Made by a program: the position numbers and the translations under genes. 64,000 nucleotides of DNA, from contig CP075367.1 of assembly GCA_019454165.1 (NCBI GenBank), positions 1,776,805 to 1,840,804 of the forward strand, read 5' to 3'. This document shows positions 32,662 to 42,140 of the stretch, one piece after another. This stretch comes from Anaerolineales bacterium. Its GTDB lineage: Bacteria; Chloroflexota; Anaerolineae; Anaerolineales; UBA11579. The notes beneath the pieces were generated by a model. The model made no database searches. It was not told the origin of the DNA and saw nothing but the letters and a program-made list of their open reading frames with translations. The stretch's first letter is position 1. Each line of letters opens with the position of its first letter.

Positions 32662-33342
32662 ATGTCTGACTTGATTGAACAAAATCCCAGCGAAATTGGT
32701 CGCAAACTATGGGCGGCCCGCCAAAAACACAAGATGAGCCTGCGAGACCTGGCTCGCGCGGCGGAGATCAGCGCCAGTATGCTGAGCCAGATCGAAACCG
32801 GCAAGGCTTTCCCTTCGGTACGCTCACTTTACAAGATCGCCGCCGCGCTGGGCGTCTCGGTGGATTATTTCTTCCCCGCCCAGGATGAGAACAACCCCGT
32901 GGCCAACGGCGTGGTCAACAGCACCGAGCTGACGGCCAGCCAGATGCGCGAAGCCCTGCTCACCAACGAGAGCAGCGAGGGCATGGTCAGCTTCCCCAGC
33001 ACGCACAAAGCCCCGATCGTGCACGCCGCTGCCCGCCCCACCCTCGAGCTCAATAGTGGCATCACTTGGGCACGCCTAACCGCCATAGCCGAAACCGATA
33101 CCGAATTCCTCGAGATCCAATATGCCCCTGGCGCCGAATCTGGCAAGAACATGTCCAGCCACTCCGGCCGCGAGTTCGGTCTGGTACTCGAAGGCCAGCT
33201 CATGGTCGAGCTGGGATTCGAGACCTACACCCTCGGCACGGGTGACAGCATCATCTTTGACTCCAGCACTCCCCACCGCTTGACAAACAATGGCAACACC
33301 TCCATGCGAGCCTTGTGGGTGGTGCTCAATCCGCAATCCTAG
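32662..33342 (+). CDS. XRE-family regulator with C-terminal cupin sensor domain
   Basis: 226 residues. The N-terminal helix-turn-helix (about 12-67) reads LRDLARAAEISASMLSQIE with the recognition helix in SASMLSQIETGKAFPS; after a linker the C-terminal cupin (about 140-226) has SHSGREFGLVLEGQLMVEL and GDSIIFDSSTPHRL. Such XRE-cupin regulators usually sense a small molecule handled by adjacent genes. It is divergent from the catabolic operon, so it probably controls it, and perhaps also the import operon. The open frame continues upstream for ~1 kb antisense to the M24 gene, but ATG 32662 is the first that begins the HTH region correctly. Confidence 0.93.
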   Translation: MSDLIEQNPSEIGRKLWAARQKHKMSLRDLARAAEISASMLSQIETGKAFPSVRSLYKIAAALGVSVDYFFPAQDENNPVANGVVNSTELTASQMREALLTNESSEGMVSFPSTHKAPIVHAAARPTLELNSGITWARLTAIAETDTEFLEIQYAPGAESGKNMSSHSGREFGLVLEGQLMVELGFETYTLGTGDSIIFDSSTPHRLTNNGNTSMRALWVVLNPQS

Positions 33343-33379
33343 ACGCGTACAGCAGGGCGTGTTAAAATAGCTTTCGCAG

Positions 33380-33450
33380 TGCGGATTCGTCTAGTGGTAG
33401 GACGTCTGACTCTGACTCAGAAAGCCCTGGTTCGAGCCCAGGATCCGCAT
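33380..33450 (+). tRNA. tRNA-Gln (anticodon CUG)
   Basis: 71-base cloverleaf: acceptor TGCGGAT/ATCCGCA (all seven pairs), D-arm GTCT/GGAC around AGTGGTA, anticodon stem TCTGA/TCAGA with loop CTCTGAC (anticodon CTG, reads CAG), T-arm CCTGG-TTCGAGC-CCAGG. CCA is not encoded and base 73 is T. The U1-A72 pair is the known recognition feature for Glu-tRNA(Gln) amidotransferase. A TAAAAT at 33363-33368 may be its -10 box. Confidence 0.95.
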
Positions 33451-33454
33451 CACT

Positions 33455-33486
33455 AAAACTGCCAGCCAAGCTGGCAGTTTTGTTTT
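33455..33486 (+). terminator. Intrinsic terminator after tRNA-Gln
   Basis: AAAACTGCCAGC-CAA-GCTGGCAGTTTT followed by GTTTT; the hairpin begins five bases after the tRNA. Confidence 0.92.
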
Positions 33487-33554
33487 GACGAACGCTTGGT
33501 TGAGCGGGAACATTCAACGCAACCAACGGGTATACTGCGCCTTTCCAAAAACAC

Positions 33555-35354
33555 ATGCCCTTTTTCGGTTCTCGTTCCAACTGGCACCTATTGCGTCTGG
33601 TGACCGTCCTAAGCTTAGGAGTGGCCGTACTGGCTCGCCTCGGAGACGGAAAATGGGTTGACCTGTTCCCCATCGCTCTTCTAGCGCTTCTGGCAGCTCT
33701 CTGGCTGAAGCCCGCCATATACGCTCGGCTTGAATACCATATCACCAGCCAACCCAAACGAAGCCCGAGCTGGCTGATCACTGTTGCAGCAACAGCGTGG
33801 CTGGCATCCTTAGCAAGCGGCTTGGTTACGTTTCTGTTCAGCCGCCTTACCCATTCCAACGACTTGCCTCTTTCCATATGGCTTATCGATCTGCTGCTAA
33901 GCATCCTGTTGGTGGCAATCGTTTACGACCAAACTCACCTTGCAAAAAGCGAAGATCAGAAAAGGCCACGCAACCTATGGCCCTTTCTGATCTTCTTTGC
34001 ATTCGGCCTGGGGATGGCTTGGAAAGCCCTGGGATACCCCATGACCTGGGATGACTTGCATCTCATACGCTTTTTCCCTGCCGATACTTTGCACTCCACC
34101 TGGACTGGCTACTGGGACCCGGATCGGATCGAGACGCCGGGATACCGCCCACTGACCACGGCTTTCAACCACTTTCGCTACATACTGTTTCGAGAAGATG
34201 TTGTTCTGCACAGGGTATTTTTAGTTGGCCTGTATGCGGCCTTCCTGGCACGAACAGTCACAATTGCTCAACGCTTTGGGTTAGCCTGGCAGTTTGGCGT
34301 TGTTGGGGGTCTTTTTGCGTTTGCAGCCCGCCAAAGTGTCTATCACTATGTATGGCTGTCTGACGGCATTCATCTGATACAGGCTCTGCTTGTAGTGCAA
34401 ACTCTCTTCCTGATCACAGAAGCGATCAAGCGGCACGAGGGGGTCTATTTCGTTTATGCAGCAGTCTTTGCCGGGGCATCTTTGCTCGTGCGCGAAGACA
34501 ACCTGATACTGGTCCCCCTCGCACTCTTCATGAGCCTGATCTATCTGCGTTTCTTAGATGCTCCCACATCTGTGCGCAGAGCCACTTATGTTTTCTGCTT
34601 TGGGCTGGTGGTTGCCGCACTCTCTTTTTACTTACTACGCAACCATTTGATAGAAGCCAACTCCAGCACATTGGGGCTGGAGGGTGTGAGGAATATAGCC
34701 GTACTAACCTTCTTTGGCTTTACGGGTGGTCAGCGCTTTGACGCATTGTCTGGCTTCTTTATTACTACATGGCCGCTTGTACTGCTGCTGTGCGCAATGC
34801 TTCTGATCAAATTGGTACTTGAAGGCCGCGGGCGCCCCTCACTGCTATGGTTTGCGGTTACCGTCATCACTTGCAGTGTAGGACTAATAAACAATCGCGC
34901 AAACTTGCTCGTCTTTTCCATGACTGCATTCAGCTTCTTCCTTGCTACGATCATTGCCGCCTTGTGGGCAAAGCGCCAACTTGTACAGGCAGCGGTATGT
35001 TTAGTGGTTGCTGTCTATCTCGCCGGAACTCTCTACATTAGTCAAACAGCCATAGAAACATTTCACCCCTCGGCTGATAATGTGGTTTATTGGAATGCAG
35101 AGTTCGTTTATGGACGCCACTCCCATGCGGCTACCATTCCAGAGCAGCGCGCTGAAGCCATCAAGCAACAGTTGGCAGCCTTCAACATTTATAGTGCAGC
35201 GGATATTCCCCCGGCCTATCAACTATCGCATAGCTATACAGACGGTTCTGATACTTTTTCGGCCTTGGTCAACCAAGCTATGCGGCAAGGAATCAGGCGC
35301 CCCGCTAACGATGGACGCTTCTTTGTGCCCTTGTTGGGGGTTTTCACCCCCTAG
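33555..35354 (+). CDS. Large polytopic membrane protein, GT-C glycosyltransferase-like
   Basis: 599 residues with roughly a dozen hydrophobic helices. After the early helices a large loop carries MTWDDLHLIRFFP; paired acidic residues in the first outer loop are typical of GT-C lipid-linked sugar transferases, followed by GYRPLTTAFNHFRY. The soluble C-terminal part (after VYLAGTLYIS) is about 90 residues. Function is not established. Base composition is lower in GC than the genes that follow on the other strand. A TATACT at 33531-33536 may be its -10 box, with an 18-base leader. Its stop overlaps that of the next, convergent gene by four bases. Confidence 0.7.
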   Translation: MPFFGSRSNWHLLRLVTVLSLGVAVLARLGDGKWVDLFPIALLALLAALWLKPAIYARLEYHITSQPKRSPSWLITVAATAWLASLASGLVTFLFSRLTHSNDLPLSIWLIDLLLSILLVAIVYDQTHLAKSEDQKRPRNLWPFLIFFAFGLGMAWKALGYPMTWDDLHLIRFFPADTLHSTWTGYWDPDRIETPGYRPLTTAFNHFRYILFREDVVLHRVFLVGLYAAFLARTVTIAQRFGLAWQFGVVGGLFAFAARQSVYHYVWLSDGIHLIQALLVVQTLFLITEAIKRHEGVYFVYAAVFAGASLLVREDNLILVPLALFMSLIYLRFLDAPTSVRRATYVFCFGLVVAALSFYLLRNHLIEANSSTLGLEGVRNIAVLTFFGFTGGQRFDALSGFFITTWPLVLLLCAMLLIKLVLEGRGRPSLLWFAVTVITCSVGLINNRANLLVFSMTAFSFFLATIIAALWAKRQLVQAAVCLVVAVYLAGTLYISQTAIETFHPSADNVVYWNAEFVYGRHSHAATIPEQRAEAIKQQLAAFNIYSAADIPPAYQLSHSYTDGSDTFSALVNQAMRQGIRRPANDGRFFVPLLGVFTP

Positions 35355-36445
35355 ATTGCAAAAAGCCACAAGCTCATCACTGTAAACACCAGCCCATAGA
35401 CCAGTACGCGCTTCACCACATGGCGAGCGGCGAACAGCAACGCGGCCAGCTGCAGCCCGATGGCCAGCCGTACCGCCCCATACGGCTCTATATACAAAGC
35501 CAGCGACATGAAAGGGAACATGGCCGCATGCAGCAGCAGGGCCAGCGCGCTGAAGTCAGCGTGCTCTCTTAACCATGCACGCGCGCCAGCCCACAGCCCC
35601 CATACCGTCGGCAGGAAGATAGTCGGCAGATATAGTAGGCCAACTACCAACATCCACACCGGGCTGTATTGCCCTATACGCCACCAGCCATTGAATGGGA
35701 TCCACTCCAGCCCGGTCGCATTCGCCCCGCCTAAGCCAAAACCCAGGCTACCGAACTGGCTAAACAGCCAGATGCGGAAAGCCAGCATGGGCAACCCAGC
35801 GACGATCGCCAAACCAGCCGCATCCCGCCAGCGGCGGGCAAAAAGATAGCTCAACCCCTGAGCCGCCACGAACAGCAGCGTAGTCTCCTTGGCAAAGATC
35901 GCTAGCGAGAAACATACCCAAGCCCAGCGCGACCGGCCAGTTTGCTCCAGCCATATCGCTGTGATCACCAGCGCAAAAGCAAGCGTCTCTGGCAATGCTA
36001 GGCGGATCGAAAGCAGGCACCCCAGCATCAAACCATAAGCCAAGGCATACCAGTGGCTATAGCCTGCACGCTGTAGCACCTTGCCTAGCATGTGTACACC
36101 TGCCACATGCGCTCCCAGCGCAATAAGTGGCAGCATCCATGCCAACAGATCAGCGTCGCCGAAACTTAGCCAGCGCGCCAACAGTGGCAGCAGGATGCGC
36201 TGGTAGCGATAGGCCGGCACATCCAGATATTGTGCTGCCTCTTGCGGATCAGCATAGCGGGCGATGGCGTAGAAGAACTGCCCATCGTAGCCTTCTGTGC
36301 CGGCAAGGTCGCCTTGAGTGAACTGAGTGCCGGGGCGTATGAGCTCATTCACGTCCCAGTCAGCGCGCGCCAGCACTACGCCCAGTACCAACAACCCAGC
36401 CAGCAGGGTCACCAACGCTGGTGAAAACAAACGGCGCAACATCAT
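35351..36445 (-). CDS. Polytopic membrane protein of the GT-C type, unknown function
   Basis: 364 residues, eight or more hydrophobic helices. The first outer loop carries GYDGQFFYAIARYADP and PAYRYQRILLPLLARW, a signature seen in a family of uncharacterised bacterial membrane proteins that are predicted GT-C enzymes. ATG 36445 overlaps the upstream stop (ATGA); a GTG at 36460 would lengthen it by five residues. Last gene of a five-gene block of membrane proteins on the minus strand, all linked by overlaps or very short gaps, so probably one operon for surface glycan assembly (inference). Confidence 0.72.
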   Translation of the reverse strand: MMLRRLFSPALVTLLAGLLVLGVVLARADWDVNELIRPGTQFTQGDLAGTEGYDGQFFYAIARYADPQEAAQYLDVPAYRYQRILLPLLARWLSFGDADLLAWMLPLIALGAHVAGVHMLGKVLQRAGYSHWYALAYGLMLGCLLSIRLALPETLAFALVITAIWLEQTGRSRWAWVCFSLAIFAKETTLLFVAAQGLSYLFARRWRDAAGLAIVAGLPMLAFRIWLFSQFGSLGFGLGGANATGLEWIPFNGWWRIGQYSPVWMLVVGLLYLPTIFLPTVWGLWAGARAWLREHADFSALALLLHAAMFPFMSLALYIEPYGAVRLAIGLQLAALLFAARHVVKRVLVYGLVFTVMSLWLFAI

Positions 36446-38604
36446 GCGCTGCACCGCCACAAAACTATCCAGAGCAGCCAGGCGAGCAGACTGCTGACCA
36501 GGCCGAGGCTGAAAGCGAGAGGCCGATAGTGGAATTCAACCTCATGCGCTCCAGCGGGTATTTCCACAGCGCGGAAGACGCCATAGGCCGGCATGATCTC
36601 AACCGGCTCCCCATCAACCTCCGCCGCCCAGCCCGGGTAGTACGTATCCGCCAGCAACAGCCAGCCGCCCTGGCTCGCATCTACGCTTACGCGCACCTGG
36701 TTGGCACTGCTCTGGGTCACGCGCGCCCCACCGTCAACAAGCGGGCAACCGGGCAATTCAGTTGCCAAGTCTACAGGCGGCTGGCAGCTATACAACTGAG
36801 CGCGTGGCAAGGCCGGCAGAGTTTCAAAGAGCACCTGCCCGCCCTGCTCTACATGCTGCAGGATGCTGACGTTCATCAGCGCCAACATATCGGTACGCGC
36901 TCGTGCGTCGGCCGCTTCCAGCGCTTCGATCCACTGCACATAACGCGCCGGCAGCAAGGGATCAAAGTTGTTGGCGCTGGGTAAGCCTTCCAGCACGCCA
37001 ACGTTCGGCAGCAGGCTGGTACGTACATCCATAGGATCGGCGCTGTAAAAGGTATCAAAGCGAAACAGATGCCCGAACTTCAGCTTGCGCTCACCCTCGG
37101 CCGGCATATACAAACGACCGCCGTCTAGCTGTAGCAGCATTTCTGGATGCACGGGCTTCTCAGCATACAAAGCCAGCGGCGCCCTCGGGTTGAGCCCCCA
37201 GCCGGCAACCAGCAACTCTGCGGCCACGAACAATGCCAATACCCAAGTGCCGACGCGTTCCGGCAATTGCCAGCCGCGCAAATTGAACACCGACAGTGCC
37301 AGCAGGGTCAGCCCCAGCCACAACATGGCACTCGGGTAACTGGCTGGGATATCGAAACCTGGGCCTGCCTGCAGCAACAGGCCCACTGTTCCCCCAAGGA
37401 TCACAGCTACCCCTCCGGCGACTGCCAGGCGGCTCCAATACAGGCCGCGCCCCAGTGGCCGACCCCAGTGCTGCACACCTAACCCCGCCAGCAAGCTCAG
37501 GGCCATCACAGCCCACAAACTGAACCGGGTTGGACCTTGGAACATCTCAAATGTAGGCACATGCGCAAACAGCCAGGGAAAGACCGGCGTATTCCTGCCT
37601 AAAGCCAATACCAGCGATACCACGATCACACCCAACAGAAACCAGGCCAGCTTCCGCGGCTGAGTATTCTTCAGCGCCAACACCGCCAGCAACAGAGGCA
37701 GCACGCCAACGAAGATGGCATCTTCCCAAAAATTGCCATAGCCGCTGAAATTGCCGGCAGCAGGCGAACCGAACAAACCCGGCGCCAGCAGGGTCAGCAA
37801 ACGCCACGGCCACAACGAATACGTCATGGCGAGTTCAGGCTCGACCTGGCCAGCGCGTGAGGACTGCAGCAGATACTCCGCCGTGGGCAGCAACTGCACC
37901 GCGCTCAGCGCCAGGGCTGCCGCCCCCGCCACGATGAAGCCAGCCACAGCCCGCCAGCGATGGGCGCTGGGCCAGCTCCAAAAGAGCAGCCAGGCTGCAG
38001 CCAGCAGCAGGCTGTACCAGGCCATTTGCGCATGTCCCGCCAGCCATTGCAGCGCCAAAAGAGCTGCCAGCCGCAGCACATTACGGCGGACTGGCGCCTG
38101 CGCCAGCCGGTACACGGCCAGCAGGGTCCACGGCAGCCAGGCCAGGCTGGCATTAATGCTGAGGAAGTGCGCCCGCGCCACCAGATAGCCGGAGAGCGAA
38201 AAAGCCAACGCACCGACCAGTTGGCCGCGTTCATCCGCTCCCAAGGCGCGCAGCAGACGCAGCATACCTGCGCCGGCCAGCGCCAGGTGCGCCGCCGCCA
38301 ACAACGCCTGGCCCCATGCCATCAGCGGCAAGCCCCCGAGCGCGGCCAGCACAAAATACAGCCAATGCGGCGGATAGAACAAGGCAGATTGGTAATTGGC
38401 CGCCAGGGGTGCACCCATACCCAGCAAGGGATTCCACAGCGGTAGCTCGCCGGCCAGCAAAGTCTGCCAAGCTTGCCACCACCACGGCACGAATTGCATG
38501 GAGGGAGTGCCCCAATACAGCGCCTGCCCAGTCAGCCACACCGGGGCCAGCAAAACGAACGGCGCCAGCCAAACTAGATAACGCGGGTGGATGCGTTGCA
38601 ACAT
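36442..38604 (-). CDS. YfhO-family membrane protein (copy B')
   Basis: 720 residues, about a dozen membrane helices then a ~200-residue outer domain. N-terminal outer loop QFVPWWWQAWQTLLAGELPL followed by WNPLLGMGAPL and FYPPHWL is the YfhO-like signature; in Firmicutes YfhO glycosylates lipoteichoic acid. The C-terminal outer domain ends with AAEVDGEPVEIMPAYGVFRAV, PAGAHEVEFHYRP. The same layout and motifs occur in the gene at 40146-42140, indicating gene-pair duplication. It starts nine bases after the preceding gene. Confidence 0.78.
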   Translation of the reverse strand: MLQRIHPRYLVWLAPFVLLAPVWLTGQALYWGTPSMQFVPWWWQAWQTLLAGELPLWNPLLGMGAPLAANYQSALFYPPHWLYFVLAALGGLPLMAWGQALLAAAHLALAGAGMLRLLRALGADERGQLVGALAFSLSGYLVARAHFLSINASLAWLPWTLLAVYRLAQAPVRRNVLRLAALLALQWLAGHAQMAWYSLLLAAAWLLFWSWPSAHRWRAVAGFIVAGAAALALSAVQLLPTAEYLLQSSRAGQVEPELAMTYSLWPWRLLTLLAPGLFGSPAAGNFSGYGNFWEDAIFVGVLPLLLAVLALKNTQPRKLAWFLLGVIVVSLVLALGRNTPVFPWLFAHVPTFEMFQGPTRFSLWAVMALSLLAGLGVQHWGRPLGRGLYWSRLAVAGGVAVILGGTVGLLLQAGPGFDIPASYPSAMLWLGLTLLALSVFNLRGWQLPERVGTWVLALFVAAELLVAGWGLNPRAPLALYAEKPVHPEMLLQLDGGRLYMPAEGERKLKFGHLFRFDTFYSADPMDVRTSLLPNVGVLEGLPSANNFDPLLPARYVQWIEALEAADARARTDMLALMNVSILQHVEQGGQVLFETLPALPRAQLYSCQPPVDLATELPGCPLVDGGARVTQSSANQVRVSVDASQGGWLLLADTYYPGWAAEVDGEPVEIMPAYGVFRAVEIPAGAHEVEFHYRPLAFSLGLVSSLLAWLLWIVLWRCSA

Positions 38605-38613
38605 CGTCTTATT

Positions 38614-40149
38614 CTAAGGCGCGGGGCGCAAGAATTCGTAGGCACCAATGACCGAATATGGCCGCAGAAAGTCATCCGCGAAGGATGCAGTTCCGCTGTT
38701 CAGACGCTCGGCCGGACCCCAGGCAACAAAGTCGACCCCATGTGCCTGCAGAATCGCCTTTCGTTGTTCGTCCGGCGTGTCACGGAAGTAGAAAGCGAAT
38801 ACATCCTGTTCAAGTCCGTTCAGCCCCACGGTTTCAGGCCCGTGCCCGATTACGACGCGTACCGGCGCCCAAGCTGGTAACGCATTACCGGTATCGTACG
38901 CAGCCAGCACGATCGCATCTTGCTGCTCACGCAAAGTTTCAAACCAGGTGACCTCATCCACCGCGCGGAAAGCAGGCATGGCCGGGTTGAGCGCGGTTTG
39001 CATCGCCCCCAGCCATAACAGCAAAGTACTGGGTACGGCCAGCATAAACAGCAGCAGGCTGCGCCGCTGACGTGGGGCGGGCAAGCCCTCAAGACCGCGC
39101 AAGGCCAGCGCAACCAGCAGCACCCAAGCACCCTCGGCAAAGCGGCGCTGCAAGCCTACTGGCGCATACAGCAACAACGGCAGCGCCAGTACCCAGGTAG
39201 CGCTGAGGCCTTTCAATGCAGCCGAGGTCCACACTTTGCGCCAACCCCAATACGCCAACGGCAACAACCAACCATAGGCCAGCACATAGTGGAGAGGGTG
39301 CGGCGCCAGGATCTGGTTTTGGGCGGCCCAGGCGCGCAGATAAGCATCGTTGACATAGGCCCAGATGTTGTAGACCAGCGGAGCGGCCGCGCCGGCTGCC
39401 GCCCACAGGCTGCCGCGCACTTGGGCTTGCCACTCCGGCACGCGCCGCAGCCACAGCACAGCGCAGTGCAGGGTCAGTAGCGCCAACCCCAGCGCGGCGG
39501 TCAGCAAATGCACTAGAGCCATCGCCAGCCACAGCGCGGTCAGCTTCCAGCCAGGTTGCCGGGCAGTCAACACCCAAAGCAGGCCCAGTAGCAGCATGGC
39601 ACGCGCCAGGGCCAAATGCGGCAGCCCGAACACCGCCAAGTACCCAAAGGTCTCCGGTGAATAAAAATCAAGCGGGATCGAGCCCAGCAGCTCCGCCTGG
39701 CCAAACAGCAACGGCAGCCATCCCAGCCCTCCTCCCAAAACCGCAACCGTCAGACCCCAACGGCGTAAATTTGTATCGGCGACAAAGTGGGAAAGAAATG
39801 CATACGCGGCTACGCACAATGCGGCAATACTAAAGAGCCGGAACGCATGGAAAGCCAGCACATAGGCAAGGTGCCCGGCGTGCAGCCCGAGCATCTTGCC
39901 TATCAGCAAGTAGGGCAAGTACAGCAGCGCACCCGTTTGCGGCATAGTGCTGTATGGGCTGCGAAACAGCCAGTCGCCCGCCGCGCCGCGCAGCATCTTG
40001 GCGATGTAGGAATTGCCATCCTCTACGCCGATGAGGAAACCGGTAAAACCTTGCGGCTCTATATACAGCGCCAGCAGGTATGGCAGGCTGGTGAACGCGA
40101 TCACAGCCAGCGCGAACCCCAGCACCCATCTGCGCTCGGCGCGGCTCAT
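38614..40149 (-). CDS. Polytopic GT-C-like membrane protein (copy A')
   Basis: 511 residues, about eleven helices. First outer loop GFLIGVEDGNSYIAKMLRG and FRSPYSTMPQTGALLYLPYL; a short C-terminal outer domain containing VIGHGPETVGLNGLEQDV and FVAWGPAERLNSG, motifs also seen in predicted mannosyltransferase-like proteins. It is clearly related to the gene at 42130-43623 (shared DGxSYxAKM, PYxxxP, YLLxG, FGLQRR-like segments). Start ATG 40149 overlaps the upstream stop (ATGA). Function unknown; likely transfers sugars from a polyprenyl carrier to surface acceptors. Confidence 0.72.
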   Translation of the reverse strand: MSRAERRWVLGFALAVIAFTSLPYLLALYIEPQGFTGFLIGVEDGNSYIAKMLRGAAGDWLFRSPYSTMPQTGALLYLPYLLIGKMLGLHAGHLAYVLAFHAFRLFSIAALCVAAYAFLSHFVADTNLRRWGLTVAVLGGGLGWLPLLFGQAELLGSIPLDFYSPETFGYLAVFGLPHLALARAMLLLGLLWVLTARQPGWKLTALWLAMALVHLLTAALGLALLTLHCAVLWLRRVPEWQAQVRGSLWAAAGAAAPLVYNIWAYVNDAYLRAWAAQNQILAPHPLHYVLAYGWLLPLAYWGWRKVWTSAALKGLSATWVLALPLLLYAPVGLQRRFAEGAWVLLVALALRGLEGLPAPRQRRSLLLFMLAVPSTLLLWLGAMQTALNPAMPAFRAVDEVTWFETLREQQDAIVLAAYDTGNALPAWAPVRVVIGHGPETVGLNGLEQDVFAFYFRDTPDEQRKAILQAHGVDFVAWGPAERLNSGTASFADDFLRPYSVIGAYEFLRPAP

Positions 40150-42140
40150 GCTCGTCTCCGCAGAACTTTGGCAATGGATATGAGCCAGGCTGCGATAGCG
40201 ATAGGCAAGCCATAGCGCAGCGCATCAGGCATGAAATAGAATTCGACCTCGTGCTCGCCGGCAGGCAGCTGCACCGTGCGCAGCAAGCCGTTGGGCGTTG
40301 CAAATTGGGCAGGCCGCCGATCCACCAGCACATGCCAGCCGGGATAGTCAACCTCCGAGGCGACCAACAGACCCGGACCCTCAGCATGCACCACCACGCG
40401 ATTGGTCCCTATATACAAAAGGGTCGCCGCTTCTATCTCGTCGCCACGCTCCAACCAGGCGCGCGGCCGGAAATGGGAGTTGAGATAAATATACGGCTCT
40501 GCATGCTGCAGGCTCAATCCATCAACTTGCAACGGCTGCTGCGACACGATGTATTTGACGTTCAGCCGGCCAAGCAGCACCGCATCCAACCGGCCAACCC
40601 CATCCAGCGGCGGCAACGCTACGCGGTATCCGGTTGGCGGGTAGCCGCCCGCGGCCGCCAAATAGCCTGCATAGCTTTGCAGCTGCAACGGGTCTACCCC
40701 GCCAGCCAGTTCAAGCCTATAGGCGGCGGCTGTCTGCTGCGGCAAGCTGTAGTCGGGCGAGTACACGCGGAACACGCTGGTATCCGCGGCCAGCCGTCCC
40801 GCGGCTTCGGCACCCTCCGCCAGCACCTCCGCGGAGGAGCGGAAACGCACCAAGCTGGCGGAAGCAACCAGCAGGTCCAGCAACACCAACGCGCCCAATG
40901 CCAACGCAAGCCGCCTGCCTGCAGGCCACTGTTCCTGAACCAACCAGGCGCACAAAACCAGCCCGGCCGCGAACAGAGCCGGCCGCCACAACGGCGCAGC
41001 TTGCATAGCGGCCAGCATGCCAAAACTGACTAACAGCATCAGCACGCTCAGATGAAGTAGGCGCAGGCTGCGGCGGGCTGTTGGCATTTCGCTCAACTGC
41101 TGCAACGCAGCCGCCAACAATACAGCCCAGGCAAAACTGGCCAGCAGCAACGCCCGCGGCGGAATGCGCAATTGGGATACACCCGGCAGCTCGGCTAACC
41201 AAGTTGCCCCCGGCACATAACTACCCAGCGCAACCAATATGCAGACAAGGATCACACCTAGCCAGAAACGCTGGCCACGTTGCCAGGGCCGCGCCAGCGC
41301 CACCAGCAATAGCAAGCCAATGCCGGGATAGATCACCCATTCATGCGAGCCGCCCCACTGGGGCAGCAGCAGGCCCAGCAGGCCAGATGGCGGCATAGAA
41401 AGCTCCAGCACTTCAGTGGCCGTCAGGCTGGCCCGCGTCGAAAGCTGGCCATATTGCCAATACAGCCACAGCGCCGGCAGCGCCAACACAGCCGCCAGCG
41501 CGCCCTGCCCTATGGCATAGATAGGCCGCTTTTGCCACAAGAGCCAGGCGGCCCACAAGGCAGCCGCATACAGCGCCCAGCGCGGGTCTGCGGCAAGGAT
41601 CAATGCCAGGAAGATGCCCGCTGGCAGGCGGCTTTTGGAATTGCTCGCCCACAGCAGCCAGGGCGTCAGGCACACGGCCAACACCAACATCAAATGGCCC
41701 GCGCCAATGTGGGCGAACAGACGCGGGGCAGCTTGGAAAGCCAGCCCGCCAAGCGTAGCCGCGGGCAGGCCAATGCCTTGCTGGCGCAGGAAGGAATACA
41801 TGCCAACGCCGGCCAGCAGCACATGCGCCGCCAGCACCAGATTCAGCCCCAATGGCAATGGAAACAACAGGGTGAGCCAGTACGGCGGATACCACAGGCC
41901 AGAATACGGATGAGCTACGAACGGGAACCCAGACAAAATCTGCTGAGACCACAGCGGCACTTCACCCTGGCGCAACGCATTCTGCAAAAAGAGTGCATTG
42001 GGGTAATGGGTTATAGCCATATCTGAATATGGCGCGCCGGACCCAGGATACAAGAAGCTGCCAAGGCCGGGCAGCAAAATAAACACTGGGATAAGGAAAG
42101 GCCAGTACTCTAAAAAGGCCGCACGCAGTCTAGTGCCCAT
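40146..42140 (-). CDS. YfhO-family membrane protein (copy B)
   Basis: 664 residues. N-terminal helix, then outer loop SDMAITHYPNALFLQNALRQ, GEVPLWSQQILSGFPF and YSGLWYPPYW, the YfhO-like pattern, about eleven more helices and an outer C-terminal domain ending VLVDRRPAQFATPNGLLRTV, PAGEHEVEFYF and a final helix. The C-terminal PAGxHEVEF segment is shared with copy B' at 36442-38604. It overlaps the previous gene by 11 bases and the next by four. Expected to act in extracytoplasmic glycosylation; the acceptor is unknown. Confidence 0.78.
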   Translation of the reverse strand: MGTRLRAAFLEYWPFLIPVFILLPGLGSFLYPGSGAPYSDMAITHYPNALFLQNALRQGEVPLWSQQILSGFPFVAHPYSGLWYPPYWLTLLFPLPLGLNLVLAAHVLLAGVGMYSFLRQQGIGLPAATLGGLAFQAAPRLFAHIGAGHLMLVLAVCLTPWLLWASNSKSRLPAGIFLALILAADPRWALYAAALWAAWLLWQKRPIYAIGQGALAAVLALPALWLYWQYGQLSTRASLTATEVLELSMPPSGLLGLLLPQWGGSHEWVIYPGIGLLLLVALARPWQRGQRFWLGVILVCILVALGSYVPGATWLAELPGVSQLRIPPRALLLASFAWAVLLAAALQQLSEMPTARRSLRLLHLSVLMLLVSFGMLAAMQAAPLWRPALFAAGLVLCAWLVQEQWPAGRRLALALGALVLLDLLVASASLVRFRSSAEVLAEGAEAAGRLAADTSVFRVYSPDYSLPQQTAAAYRLELAGGVDPLQLQSYAGYLAAAGGYPPTGYRVALPPLDGVGRLDAVLLGRLNVKYIVSQQPLQVDGLSLQHAEPYIYLNSHFRPRAWLERGDEIEAATLLYIGTNRVVVHAEGPGLLVASEVDYPGWHVLVDRRPAQFATPNGLLRTVQLPAGEHEVEFYFMPDALRYGLPIAIAAWLISIAKVLRRRA

